Below are positions 33,241 to 45,655 of a DNA stretch of 64,000 nt, piece by piece; positions within the stretch are counted from its first letter, which is position 1; each line of letters begins with the position of its first letter. The notes under the pieces are model-generated. The model did not search any database and was not told where the DNA came from. It worked only from the letters and a program-made list of their open reading frames with translations. The translations under genes and the position numbers were made by a program. The DNA is from Toxorhynchites rutilus septentrionalis (Eukaryota > Arthropoda > Insecta > Diptera > Culicidae). The stretch lies in the NCBI RefSeq assembly GCF_029784135.1, contig NC_073745.1:281639803-281703802 (forward strand), in the 5' to 3' direction.

Positions 33241-36147
33241 CGAACATCACTTTTTTATAATAATAATAATATATAGTAATATATCTTCAAAAATCGAATT
33301 GTGAATTAATTTATTGTATGTAAACATCAACCGTAGATGAAGTATGAAGTGAAAAGGTTAAAATATGGAGCAAATAGCGCTTCAAAAATTGATATAAAAA
33401 GAGGTATTCCCGAAAGTTCTCGAATTTGGGAAGTAGTATACTTTATATTCCAAACTTTTATGAAAAGATGACGTTGAGTATTGATGCGCAGACGTGCATA
33501 TTTTATGAATAATTAGTAAGAAAAAATAAACATATTTTTTTCTCTGCAATCAATCGACTGTACATCGAAATAGTGACAGTAAAAACTATAAGTGTCTTCA
33601 GGAAAGTTTTGTATTTTAATGTCCCCTATAACTTTACGGATCATGTTGAGTTGATATAATGTGATTTAGGTGGAACTTAAGTTAAAAAACTCTTCTGAAA
33701 AAACATTGTTATATCTCTTCAGTCCTAAGAGATAGAAATTAGGTATCTTCGCGTAGTCTCATAAAATTATTAGTTTTACAATATTTCTGAAGACAAAACT
33801 CAATTAGCTCGCAAGTACAAAATGTTAGTTTTTCTAAGTTTTATTCTAACTTAGTAAGAGTTTTAATTAATATGTAAAATTATCTTAATGACCATTCTTA
33901 AAAACTTCTCTTAAGACACCCAACCCCTTAAATGTAATGGTAATCCAGAAAAGATTTTTGGCTGTCTTTTTTCAGAACGGCCCCACTGTGTGTTGGTGTG
34001 TACAAAACTTTCTATAGTGTCGCACTTTGTGCTAAGAAGAGTATACTAACACGGAAATATTTGCTTGCAAAGAAGACGCGGCTGATGCTCATATACCTGT
34101 GGCTGGATTAGCTCTGACCATAAGTTTTCTGAAAACGCAAGTGACAAGTCACTCGGGTTAGTAAACTCTGAAACCTAACTATCTGAGGAAAATTACGAAA
34201 CCCAAGAAAGTGAAAATTTATCAACGATTACCATCCGTAGACGCGCTAGGCTGATGCTCACTTAGATCCCCTGTTGAATCAATTGGCGCGAAGCTTCAGT
34301 TCGGAAAAAAGTTTTACAATCACTCGACGCCTCAGGGATCTTCAACGCAACATAACACGTTGATATGACACCGGTTTCGTCCCACTGAAAAGCAGCCCCT
34401 TGTGTACTCCGCTTGAATGAATTTCCCACCTGCTTCACGCAGAAAACTTTTCATTAATGGATACTTTTGAAGTGAATAAGTCAAGTCAGCCTCTGCTCGG
34501 CATGAACCCTGTTCTGCAAAGGAGTAAGTTTGCGAAGTACGTGATTCTACCGCTGATTCGTTGCTATAGGCCGGGAGAAACTTTTGCCCTTTTGATACAC
34601 TTCGCTCAGCTGCTGGGCTACCGGCGTAGGCACACGTGTGGACTTAGCATTCCATAACTTTCACGGGTCAGCTGTTTGGAGAAAGACGAACCATTTGAGC
34701 ATCGGCATACATATATAACTCTTAAAGGTAGAACTGTACCTGTCTGTCAGTTGCATTGATTGTGAAACTTTCAGTAAAAAATGGCGCCAGAGTGCTATTG
34801 GTAATCCTATGAAGAAAAGGCACGTGTGTCTATTTGGAACGGTAGGAATGATGATTGAATTACAGCAATGCACGAGAAGCACTTTTATTGATATTGACAA
34901 TAGTTGCAGGACGGTGAGCACAAATTATATCTAAACGAGTTGTTTTCTCCACGACATTCAACTGTTACATAGGCATAGGAGCGAATGAAGGGATTAATTA
35001 AAATGATCCCTAGCTCCTGGAAATCACTACAATTCATATCGCCTTTCAAGCGTTCACTTCTCACAGCTGCTCAATTAATTAACGGATCATAGCGATGTGT
35101 GTCTACCGTTCCCATCTATTTAGCCAAGACATGACGGCAAACTCGCCTAATTTCATTAATTTCTTATTCTCGATAGATCGCACATAATCAATAACTTTTC
35201 TTTACCACGTGGATGGCAGGGAATCATTTTCCTTCCGTGCTCGTGAGTTCGCGGAATGGAATTTTCCCATCAATATCCAACGTTTTCGTGGAAGAGCCCA
35301 ATCGATCGATTGGTAGTCGGAAGGGAAAAGCAAAACAGAACATACCTTTCCTTCTCACATCGCACCGGAGATGTCTGCGGAGTAACAAGACATTATTATT
35401 CTTTCCGGGTGGTTTGTGGCACCGAGCGCATATTCGAGCCCCGTGAACGAGGAACAAGGTATGTAAGCACAAGCGGGAGAAATTTAATACCAACATTATT
35501 TATCCTGGAAGAGTCGGTCTTACTTCCGTTTAATTTTTTTTTACTTCTTCCTCATAGGAATCATGGATTCATATGATGTGATAATTCAAGGAGTGTGTGA
35601 TAAAATCGAATAATCTTTTTTACTCCAATTTTCTAATCTTGCAGGACACAATTTCAATAAGATCGGATGGTACCAACAAGTTAGGGTAATTATTTTGTTC
35701 ACTGCGCTTATTGCTATGGTTTCACTCGATCCTCGTATACCTAATCATTTTGGAAAAAAAATCAGTAAAAATTCTTCTCTATTTAAGAAGGGTAAAAAAT
35801 TAAGAATCTGTACAAGAATATTAAAATGCTAGAACTGCACTGCTTTTTTTAGTCTGAGGTATAAGAAATCTCGCTCAATGTTATTCAGCGGTGACAAAGG
35901 CATTTGCAGAATGGGTGTAACGAGTGGTTGTAGCTACCTTCAAGTGACCTGCGACGTCGTGATTTTCGTAATGCAGGATGCCTCTACTTGAAAGTAGATA
36001 ACAGCTGATATCCATTTCGCCGAAATAAAATTCAATAACCAAGATGAGTATAGCACTGGAAGAAAAAATATACTTCAATACATTTTGAAGAACAAAAGTT
36101 CATAATCACAGATCTGTCATTTTGATTTTCGTCTGTGATACAACGTA
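33241..36147. other. No recognisable gene
   Basis: A+T-rich to 34,000, then more even composition to 35,700. The frames at 34457-34657, 35213-35446 and 35256-35576 are short and lack domain or context support. Confidence 0.35.
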
Positions 36148-37445
36148 AAGGGTGTATCACATCAAATTGCATCACGGAAAAAACGCTGAAAAAATTTCAT
36201 TTTTAGGAATTATATCTTCAGCTTTCGCTTATAATCAGATAAGAGTGTATAGATCACGTTGGCCATGCTTCACTGTCAATTTTTCGTAAATTTGGAAAAA
36301 TGTCGTCGAACGAAAAAGAGCGACGTGAATTAATCCTGCGCACTCATTTCGAGAATCCGGAGTTGTCACATCGGGACATCGGTAAGATGCTGGGAATCGT
36401 CCAATCCACGGTCAGCAGAGTACTAAAACGATACTTCGAGAACCTAACCATCGACCGGAAGGTGAAGAACGGCAAAAATGGATGCTCCGTCAGTGAAAAA
36501 GATCACAAACGCGTAGTTAAGCAGTTTAGACGTGATCCGAGAAGTTCGGTCCGGGATGTCGCCAATAAGCTGAATTTGTCAAGTTCATTCGTCCAGCGGA
36601 CCAAGCAGCGGGAGGGCCTGCGTACATACAAGGTTCAGAAGGCTCCTAACCGCGACTAAAGGCAAAACATGGTGGGGAAGACGCGAGCCCGGAAGCTGTA
36701 CACCGAAATGCTGACGAAGCCGCATTGCCTGGTAATGGACGACGAAACCTACGTCAAAGCGGACTTTCGTCAGCTGCCGGGCCTGTTGTTCTTCTCCTCA
36801 GAGGAAAAATTCAGCGTTCCGGAGGAGATTCGCAAGCAGAAACTATACAAGTTTGCCAAAAAGTACATGGTGTGGCAAGCGATCTGCTCTTGCGGAAAGC
36901 GGAGCGCCCCCTTCGTGATGACCGGCGCGGTAAACGGGCAGGTTTACCTTAAGGAGTGCCTACAGAAGCGCTTACTACCACTATTGAAGCAGCACGAGGG
37001 CCCGACCATCTTCTGACCGGATCTCGCTTCGTGCCACTATTCAAAGGACGTGTTGGAGTGGTACGAAGCCAACGGGGTCACCTTCGTGCCAAAGAAAATG
37101 AACTCGCCCAACGCGCCGGAGCTTCGCCCAATAGAGAAATATTGGGCGATTATGAAGCAGGCCCTCCTGAAGAACCCAAAAGTTGTCAAATCGGAGGCGG
37201 ACTTCAAGAGAAAATGAATTTCTGTTAAAAAATAACTACAACCTGACGTTGTACAGAACCTTATGGACGGGGTAAAGAGGAAGGTGCGAGCATACGGGCT
37301 TGGGCTCGAAGTATGAATAAAAAGAAAATGCCAAAAGTTGTTTAATAGTTTTTATTTTACTGTCTAAAATTTTCAAAGAGATCGGTCTACTGGGCGAATT
37401 TCTACAGCGTTTTTTCCGTGATGCAATTTGATGTGACACACCCTT
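36148..37445 (+). mobile_element. DD37E mariner-type transposon (copy 2), 1,298 bp
   Basis: Ends AAGGGTGTATCACATCAAAT and its inverse, with TA on both sides (36146-36147, 37446-37447). It aligns end to end with copy 1 and retains the 39 bp that copy 1 lost. Confidence 0.92.
36300..37316 (+). pseudogene. DD37E transposase with nonsense mutations
   Basis: ATG at 36300. The frame is stopped at TAA 36657-36659 (after PNRD; copy 1 has a Glu codon) and at TGA 37014-37016, replacing the Trp of IFWPD next to the second catalytic Asp. A third TGA lies near 37,215 in the expected KWISV. Segments between are in the original frame, and the C-terminal MDGVKRKVRAYGLGLEV region is recognisable to the stop at 37314-37316. 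It holds the CSCGKRSAPFVMTGA segment missing from copy 1. Confidence 0.9.
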
Positions 37446-37519
37446 TAGTCCGAAGGTCCGAAGCATTTGAGCGTACCGAAAATGATGTATTTCAACACAA
37501 CATAATGGGGGTCTTCGTA

Positions 37520-37726
37520 ACCACATTGCACAATGGTCCAGGAGATACATTTAAGTGGAAATTAGCAGTTAGAGCTCGACAGTTATTCTCTAGACAAAAA
37601 CTGTCTTAGACAAAGTTGTTACTCATGATAGAGCGCTCGCTTTTATGTTGTCAAAAATAGGGTGACCAGAATTTTCGATTAAATAAAAAATCTAACTTTG
37701 TTATCTTTATAAATAGAGGTAAATAT

Positions 37727-37790
<64 letters not shown>

Positions 37791-38190
37791 TAGATAGAGG
37801 TAAATATAGAATGTAGAAAATACAGATAGAAGTAAATAAAGACAATGTTGCAGCTCCGATTATTTGAAACATCTTTGTAGAACAAAGTTTTTCTCTATCT
37901 CTTGAAATAACCGATATAGCGCCTTTTTTCTAAGTTACGTTAAGGTCACCATGAAAAAAACTGCTTCAAATTTCACATGCAAACTGTCTTCGAAAGACTT
38001 TTAGAGCTTACTAATACAAATATTTTTCGATGCAGAACTTCAATATCTCAACTTTACTCAAAGTTATTGATATTTCTTCCCAAATATCATACTCTTTTCA
38101 TTTGTTTGTCATTCTTTCTGGGGCAAATGTAAACTAAGTTCATTGACTATATATTTCACTCTACATGATGTGTGAGTTTCAAAAGTATGT
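37520..38190 (+). repeat. AT-rich dispersed repeat (copy 2)
   Basis: Shares CACAATGGTCCAGGAG, GGAAATTAGCAGTTAGAGCT and the downstream TTTTAGAGCT and CAAAGTTATTGATAT blocks with copy 1. A (TA)n tract interrupts it at 37,728-37,786. It directly follows the DD37E transposon, which may have landed in an existing repeat copy. Confidence 0.7.
37728..37786. repeat. (TA)n microsatellite
   Basis: Pure AT run within the AT-rich repeat. Flanking TAGAGGTAAATATAGA occurs on both sides, so it expanded inside a short duplication. Confidence 0.9.
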
Positions 38191-38380
38191 TTTTTTTTGT
38201 GTTTGAAAGATAAAGATAAAGATGATGATGGCCCACCTCATACCCCTACAAAGGTCTGAACAGGGCGATTTATCTAATAGATAATATTTATGTTTGAAAC
38301 AATAAAGAAACCAGTGTTAAAAAACAATCAAAGCGAACTGGCTCTGTTGCAGGCATAAATTTCTATTAATTGAACATTAT
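38191..38380. other. Short spacer with a GAT-rich run
   Basis: GATAAAGATAAAGATGATGATGG near 38,205-38,230 is followed by a G+C-richer block. Possibly a LINE or SINE 3' end. Not assigned. Confidence 0.3.
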
Positions 38381-38390
38381 AAATAGGCAA

Positions 38391-38655
38391 GGGTGCTCCC
38401 TTGGCCGAGTGGTTAGCGTCATAACTAACATGCCGGGTGTTCGGGTTCGATTCCCGTTCTGGTCGGGGGAATTTTTCGTCAAAGAAATTTCCTCCGACTT
38501 CACGCGTATTCTAGAACTTGCCACTCAGAATGCATTCAAGGCGTGTTATTTGGCATAGAAATCTCAACTAAGTACTAATAAAAATGACGCAAGTAATACT
38601 ACGTTGAGACGGCGAAGTTCCTCTAGGAACGTTAGTGCCATTGAAGAAGAAGAAG
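38391..38655 (+). mobile_element. tRNA-headed SINE, full length (copy 2)
   Basis: A box TGGCCGAGTGG near 38,404 and B box GGTTCGATTCC near 38,444. Body nearly identical to 24402-24680 and (GAA)n tail. Flanked by a 10-bp duplication AAATAGGCAA (38381-38390 and 38656-38665). Confidence 0.9.
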
Positions 38656-38714
38656 AAATAGGCAAAAACTGTAAAATAAAAACAAACAATGTTCCAGTTC
38701 GTTTCGACATAATC

Positions 38715-38830
38715 TTAACTTCAGGCCCAAAGTTTTTCAAGGCATGTCAAGAAAATTTCCAACCCGGGAAGATCCTTGACTGATTGGGAATTGAACCCAA
38801 TGTCTGATAGTTTCTGCTTAGAACATAAAA
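38715..38830 (-). mobile_element. Second SINE type, fragment
   Basis: On the minus strand GGTTCAATTCC (B box, complement of 38787-38797) is followed by CAGTCAAGGATCTTCCC and GGAAATTTTCTTGACATGCC, a pattern I associate with a common mosquito tRNA-derived SINE. The A box is not clear and there is no tail. Partial. Confidence 0.55.
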
Positions 38831-39209
38831 GAGATCTGCCACAAGTCAGAAATACTTGATATAACTATCTGATAAAAAGACAGTTTTCAAGAATCCTGAA
38901 TGAGCTATCCCCATTCCAGCTTCCACTACAGACCCTACAACAAATTCATTGTGTATCAGTTTTCTGCCAGTGTCCATTATTAATATAGTCCAGGCCCACC
39001 AAACGCGCGCGAGGCTCAAACTTTCGTAGACAACTCTTGTTATTTTTTTTTCTTGAAATACGCAATAAAAAATTGAAAAGAAAAACATCATCATCATCAG
39101 TACGAACATGGTAGTTTATGACACCTGTGAATTAATTTTGTAATTTCAATCAATTGGAAACTTAAGTAAATAATTTAACGAAAAATTTTCTTCAAAATAA
39201 AAAACCTGT
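38831..39209. other. Gene-free interval
   Basis: Nothing recognised. It includes the region just 3' of the LINE coding end, without a clear tail. Confidence 0.35.
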
Positions 39210-41093
39210 TCACAAAACAGATTTCACGTGTGAAATACACATTTTCTTAAACTCTGCCATTGTTGCCGCGCGTTTTATTTCTCTGGGCATCGAATTGTAA
39301 AAATTTATCCCTTTATATAACAATGAGTTCTGCGACCTAGTAAACATAAAGTTTGGTGTCCTAGCATCGTTCGCGATTCATGTATTGTATCTATGAACAT
39401 CACTTCCTCTTTCAATTCGATCACACAAATATCGAGGCGGCATACCGTTTAAAATTTTAAAGATGAACACCATTGTCAAGTAATAAATTCTTTGCTTCAC
39501 AGATAACCACTGTAGCGCGTCCAACATCAAATTAGAGGAAGTGTATCTACTACATCTTAAAATCAAACGCATAACCTTATTTTGTAAACGCTGCAATCTC
39601 GTTATTTGTGTATTGTTTGCAAGGAACAGGATCGACGAGCAAAAGTCTATGTGTGGTGAGATCAACGACTTATATAATTTAATTTTACTATTTATTGTCA
39701 ACTCTTTCTTCAAACGACACAAAACGCCGTACTTTTGTTCAATCTTCTTGATAACATTATTGATGTGAGACTTAAAAGTTAAATTGTCATCAATGATAAC
39801 TCCTAAATACTTGATTTCTTTCACGCGTTCTAATGTCTCACCATCTATTGCAAAATTTACGTCAAGACTTGAGTTTGCTGAAGAAATTAGCATGTATTTT
39901 GTTTTGCCAACATTTAATTTCAATTGTTTAAATTTAAGCCACTGAGCCAGAGAACGCAAATCTTCGTCTATGTGCTCCGCGATTTCTTTTATATCCTTAG
40001 CTGCGATGAACAGGACAGTATCGTCCGCGAACAAATTAATGTCACAGTATCGTAAAACCCGTCGCAGATCATTTATGTACAGAATAAATAAAATGGGCCC
40101 TAAGACACTTCCCTGCGGCACCCGAGTGGGTTGCCGATGGGACTGGAAACAGAATCGTTGAAACGAGTCTTTTGAGTTCTGTCGCACAAGTAGCTTTCAA
40201 ACCATTTATACGCCATCTCTACAATTCCAATGCGCTTCATTGTTTGTAACAATAAGGGCCTAGACATTGTTTCAAAAGCGCGTTTAAGATCCAGAAATAC
40301 CGCAAAAATAGCCTCTTTTGCCTCGATATTTTCTTTCCATTTTGCTAATACCAGATTCAGTGCGGTTTCACAAGAGTGTCCCTCTCGGTATCCTGACTGT
40401 TCGGGTATTAGCAAATTGTTGTTATCAATAAAATGTATCAGCTGACCTTTTACAACGAGTTCTAAAATTTTCTCTAATATGTGCAGCATGTTAATAGGAC
40501 GGTGCTTTCGGCTTTATCCGTCCCATTAACTTTGGGGATTGGAATCACAAGTGATTCCTTCCAAACCTGTAGCACGTGCCCAGTTCGCAGAGATTCATTA
40601 ATTAGGTTCAGCAGACCGTGTCCAATGACATGAAAGCAATCTTATATCACTTTTGCGTTGACATTATCGATTCGACCAGCCGATTTGTTCAATGAAAAAC
40701 AATGCAAAAGTGATGGGTGAAAAACAATCTAGTCTGCAATTGATACTTATCGGCTGTATTATTTCGTTAGGTTCATTGCCCCAGTCAATACTTTGGTTGA
40801 TCAGCAGAACACTATTAACGAAATAACTGTTAAATTTATTTGCTATAATTTGGTCTGATTGCTCTTCTGACCCTCTGAAGACTATGGACCGCGGTATACT
40901 ATTTTTAGAATTTAATAAGGTTTTCAATATTTTCCATAGTCCTTTACTATTATTTTGATGTTCATCGATTTTCCTCTGTATATATTCACATCTAGTCTTT
41001 TTCAATTTCTGTGAATATATATTCCGCGCGAAGGTGTATCTATTCCAATCATTTTTTTGTTTGAGTAAATTAAAATAGAAATCATGAGTTTTT
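39210..41093 (-). pseudogene. CR1/Jockey-superclade LINE reverse transcriptase, broken
   Basis: Minus-strand RT in three open pieces. 41,080-40,664: N-terminal helical region (RNIYSQKLKKTRCEYIQRKI, ending near IANKFNSYFVNS). 40,489-40,100: first RT blocks (LIPEQSGYREGHSCETAL, FAVFLDLKRAFETM with the first catalytic Asp). 40,187-39,378: VPQGSVLGPILF, the active site FADDTVLF, KYLGVIID and the C-terminal domain. A frameshift separates the last two near 40,150. A TGA at 39,378-39,380 (where Arg is expected) interrupts the last 55 codons, which continue in frame to a stop at 39,210-39,212. No RNase H. It is cut at the 5' side near 41,093 where the AT-rich repeat begins, and the endonuclease is absent. 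Confidence 0.85.
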
Positions 41094-42815
41094 GGGTAAA
41101 AACCATCAATAATTTTGTGTAGGATTAAGATATAGACAAGGCATCGCAAAATGTTGGTATCGATAAGCTCTAAAAGTCGTACGAAGGCAGTTTTGATGTA
41201 GAATTGGAAATACAAAAGTTAAAGCAGAAAAAACACGTTTTTTCATGGTCACCCTAATGCAACTCAGAAAAAAACGTTAAATCGATTATTTTAAAAGATA
41301 GAAAAAAGCTTTGTTCTACAAAGTTGTTTAAAATAATTGGGGCTACATCATTGTTGAACTAGGTTTATCTCCATCTATAAAAATAAGAAAGTTAGATTTT
41401 TTATTTCATCAACAATTCTAGTCACCCTATTTTTGATAACATAAAAATGAGCGCTCTATAATATGTAACAACTTTGTCTAAGACAGTTTTTGTCTAAACA
41501 ATAAATATCTCCCACAAAGTTGTTTTTAGCGCCTTTTATCTGAGTTGCATTACGGTAACTATGTAAAAACGGATTTTTTTACTCCAACTTTTATATTTGA
41601 AATCAATTATCAATACCCACATTTTGCGATGCAGAACATGTCAATATCTTAATCCTGCTCAAAGTTATTGATGGGCTTTCATCCAAAAACTCATGATTTC
41701 AATTTTAACTTACTCAAACACAAAAAATATCATAGTTTTAAAAATCACATTTTATGTAGAGTGAAATCTGTTCTTTCAAATTTCGTCAACAAACATGTTT
41801 TATGTTTGCCCCAGAAAGAATGACAAACAAATGAAAAGAGCGTGTTTTCTTGGGAAAAAATATCAATAACTTTGACTGAAATTGAGGTATTGACAAGTTC
41901 TGTATCGCAAAATGTTTGTATTAGTGTTTCCTTGGAATATGGGCCCTTGCCCTCCGGGTGGTTCTTTCCTTGGTTGCTTCTCTCGGGTTTGGAAATCAAT
42001 TTTGTGCAACACTCGGTTAATTGAAAATCCAATTACACAATTTAATTTATTCTCACTACTATCTCACAATGTCTACAATTTCATAATTTATTTACAACAA
42101 TTTGATATAACATAGTAATATTTTTAATTCTCAATCTTCTTTCTTGGTGATGGGTTTCCTTTCAGAAGTGCTATCCAACTGTCCCTGATCTTTTTTCTAA
42201 TCTCTATTTTTCAAAGGTTTCAATACTTTTTCAATAGCCCTATATTGTTTCCCTTATCCTTTCCTTTCTTTGTATAGTATTTTCAAATTTCTTGTATTGG
42301 TGGGTTTGATCAAATGTATGAATTTGGGCCCATGCCGCAAAATTGTGTTACATCGGGGGGTTGATCGAAGTGTAATTAGCAGTTTCTATAACTTGTATCC
42401 AACAATTAGTAAGTTCTAAAAGTCTTCCGAAGACAGTTTGTATGTAGAATTTGACATATAAAAGTCATAGCAAAAAAACAGTTTTTTTCATGGTGACCCT
42501 AACGTAACTTAGAAAAAAGGCGCTATATCGGTTATTTCAAGAGATAGAAAAAAAAAACTTTGTTCTACAAAGATGTCTCAAATAACTAGGACTACAACAT
42601 AGTCGAACTATGTTTACCTCTAACTATAACGATAAGAAAGTTAGATTTTTCATTTCATCGACAATTTTGGTCACCCTATTTTTAATAACATGAAAATGAG
42701 CGCTCTATCGTATGTAATATCTTTGTCGAAGACAGTTATTGTCTAGAGAATAACTGTCGAGCTCTAAATGCTAATTTCCACTTGAATTCATCTCCTGGAC
42801 CATTGTGCATTGGTT
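41094..42815 (-). repeat. AT-rich dispersed repeat, rearranged copies
   Basis: Several blocks of the family occur in sequence: the GATAAGCTCTAAAAGTCGTAC block, two TAGTCACCC/GGTCACCCTATTTTT blocks (41,415 and 42,670), GAGCGCTCTATAATATG and GAGCGCTCTATCGTATG, and CTGGACCATTGTGCA at the right edge (inverse of CACAATGGTCCAG). The copy is probably a composite of two inverted or duplicated units. A foreign-looking G+C-richer patch lies near 41,940-42,000. Confidence 0.65.
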
Positions 42816-43068
42816 GCGCGTTCGCTTACTAAGCGATCGATCGTGAGTTCGAAACTTAGGGGCCTCAATTACCCATCTTTGTGTTGTCATAGAATAACTA
42901 CGTTCACACAACAATATTCAGCGACGGAGATCGATTCACGGTCGGAGTCCTGGCCTCCTTTTATCCATATGCAAGTTCTGCGTGCAACAAGAAAAACAAC
43001 GGGCTGTTGTGTGCTGTTAATAACACTCCGCTGTCCGGAAGAACAGAAGAACTTCTCTTACACCTAAA
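42808..43068 (+). mobile_element. Third SINE type, tRNA-like head
   Basis: GGTTGCGCGTTCGCTTACTA (A-box-like) and GAGTTCGAAAC (B-box-like) lie about 30 bp apart. CCCATCTTTGTGTTGTCATA, GGAGATCGATTCACGGTCGG and CTGGCCTCCTT follow, a body I associate with a mosquito SINE. The end is not clear and no target duplication was resolved. Confidence 0.6.
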
Positions 43069-43735
43069 TTGCTACTTGCTCGGTTAATTTTGAAAAATCA
43101 TAACTCAAGAATAATAAATAACACCTCTCTGATTTTTGGATACGTTATGTAAAAAATCCTAAGCTTTCAAGAAAAAATATTTAAAAATATAACGCCCTTG
43201 GTCCAGACACCATGAAAACTACAAAAAACAAATATAATCAATAATTGTTACAAATGGTAACAACGAAAGGGGGTTTCTTCCGTAATTATAATTTCAGAAC
43301 TCGATGTTTTTGAAGTTCGTAGAGTAAATTATAATTTTCCTGTGGATTGTACATATGTTGATATGTTCATAATATTATTATAATATTAGTTCATTAACAA
43401 TAATTGTGTATGTTTTAGTTTTTCTTCAAATTTTTACTCACGTTTAATCCCCTTTTTAATTTCTTCTAATTTTAAGAGCAGGAACAAATCGTTTTCTCTA
43501 TATATAAACTAGGTAAGAAATTAGGTTATCTTTAGATAATCCGGGTAGTAGTAAGCTAGAATGTAAGTATATTTAGGATATGTTTAGGCTTTGTTAATTA
43601 TAGTTATACTCACTAGATAATAAGTATATAGTGTATATATAATTAATTTTAAGTATTGCGAAATTAAGTTCTTGAATCCGTAATTTTCAGCTAGCACACG
43701 TTGTCGATTCTTTTGTGATTCTTTTATTCTGTTTT
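43069..43735. other. Gene-free interval, possibly 3' flank of the gag remnant
   Basis: A+T-rich. If the gag remnant (43,740-44,998) belonged to an LTR element its pol should lie here, but none is visible. Confidence 0.35.
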
Positions 43736-43739
43736 TCAC

Positions 43740-44998
43740 TTACCCGACCCGATGACAGCACCTTGCTTTCGATTGTTAGCCTGTCGTTCATACACGTAAT
43801 CAATGTCAATCGGTAAGAACCCATTCTCTAGTTCCTGAAACATATTCTTCCACGACCCCAACTCATTATTTCCAATTACCTCCATGAACCAAGACCTAGC
43901 TTTTTGGGTGAACAATAGTGTGCTGATAAAAACAATTCAATCTCCATAAATCCTTCTGAACGCTCGTTAAACTCAACTTCTTTTAAAAATTCATTCAGCT
44001 TCCTTCCATTGTCCATCCCATCATATCGAATTGCCCGGTAAACGGTGACTGTGGATAGTTATTCTAACATTTTCGCGAGGATTATTTCCATTTGCCATCC
44101 TAGGTTCTGGATTGGAATAATTTTCATTATTATTCGAACTTTACCAAGAACTATTTCTCTGTTTCAACCATTCCATGAATTCAGATGGTTTATTGTTCAC
44201 TCGTTTTTCCACATTATTTTGTTTTATCGGTTCCTCAACGTGTGTGCTACTTTTTATGATTGTTTTGTATTTTTGTTTTGTTTTTTGTTTTTTTTTTTTG
44301 TATTTGCGTTGTAACAACTGGCTAACAACATCTATGAGCTGTTTGTTTTCTGCTTTTAATTTCTCTCTTTTATCATCCTGAGAACTTTGCCGTTCAACCA
44401 TTTCTACTTCCCTATCTAATTCATCATCAATGTTCATTTCAACTTCACTTGTTTCACTCCCTATCTCTTCATTTGGATTGGCGTTACTATTCCCATTCGT
44501 ATTTTCATTCTCCGGTCCATTGTTTGAACTATTTTCTTCGATTTGCTGTCTCAAACTTCCATTATTCATCTTCAATTCGGCCTCTCTTACCTTTGCTAGA
44601 TGAGAGGAAGTTGAGAAATAAACATTCAACATGCTCAAACATTCTCTTCTCCACAAGCCTGTCTTTTTAGTCTTTCCATTCGTAGAAGAATATGAATCAA
44701 CCTAGTTTTGTAGAGCTGCTCTGGTGCTCTTTTCCCTTTCATGATTTCCAACGCGTTTTTAATACTGTAAAGTTTATCTCTACAGCTCTCTAATTCACCC
44801 ATCGCTGAATCCGTGATATAATCTAAAAACACCTCTTTCTGATCCACTTACAATCCTCTTACTGGAATCTTGCTTATCTTCAGTTCGTATTCCAACACAT
44901 CTATTGTTAAGTGAGCGCCATTCATAGCTCGATATTGCGACACAAAATGAGACATCGCCATTTTTGAGGACTGCTTGCACAAAAGGACACCAGGACAA
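43740..44998 (-). pseudogene. Gag-like remnant of an LTR retrotransposon
   Basis: In minus-strand order there are open pieces at 44,998-44,795, 44,847-44,635 (helical: FLDYITDSAMGELESCRDKL) and 44,656-44,141 (N/E-rich linker, then a coiled K/Q-rich segment ending MEWLKQRNSSW). After further breaks come IRYDGMDNGRKLNEFLKEVE and, one frame over, TQKARSWFMEVIGNNELGSW, KNMFQELENGFLP and YVYERQANNRKQG. The last set has the F-x-E-V, A-x-x-W and W-x-x-x-F pattern of a retrotransposon Gag capsid domain. At least three frameshifts. No LTRs or pol found. Confidence 0.65.
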
Positions 44999-45000
44999 TG

Positions 45001-45653
45001 AATAATACAGAATTTAAATAGAGAACACTTTTATTTCACACACAATTACAAAGTTTAAAAACACATTCAATGAAATGTTGTAACAAATAGATTAAAAATT
45101 GTTGTAAATTTTAAAAATTAAGTATTTAATTAATATTATTTTTGATCAGTGTAAGTAAGAATTTTTTTTTTGCTATTGTAATACAGGTACTTATGTTTAT
45201 GGTTTCAATTTTATTTATTGTTTGGAACAACTCGTAATCACTTTTTAAAGAACGTTTTTCATTTTTACTGTTAATGTAAAATTTATATTTTAATTTGTTC
45301 CACTCTATTGTTGGTAGCCACTTCAATCTTTTGCGTTCATACAAGATCTTTACAAACCGAAAATTGTACTCTTCCCGTTCTCCACTAGTCGTTCAGTTAT
45401 TTAATGGTTCAATACTACACCCAAACTAGCATTGGTAGAAAACATTTCAACTTCGGCAGAAATTATGCCACTTAGTGTGCTGGAGAGCCAAATGCGCAAA
45501 TAATGCGCTGTTTTAAAAGCTTAAAAATGGTTTGTATGTATGCGTGCAGACATCTCTTTCTGTTTTCTTTTCTCATTTCATTTGGGATTGTGACAAAAAA
45601 AAGTTCATATAACGTCAATGGGGATCGAACCAAGGCCGGCTGGAATGCAAAGC
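45001..45653. other. Gene-free interval
   Basis: A+T-rich. The frames 45126-45344 (-) and 45503-45856 (+) have no recognisable motif, and the second runs through a MITE. Confidence 0.4.
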
Positions 45654-45655
45654 TA

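Noticed and set aside
38394..38470. Genuine tRNA gene (also on the minus strand at 24,600-24,680)
   Set aside because: A and B boxes are good, but the sequence continues into a shared body with a (GAA) tail and target duplications, so these are SINEs.
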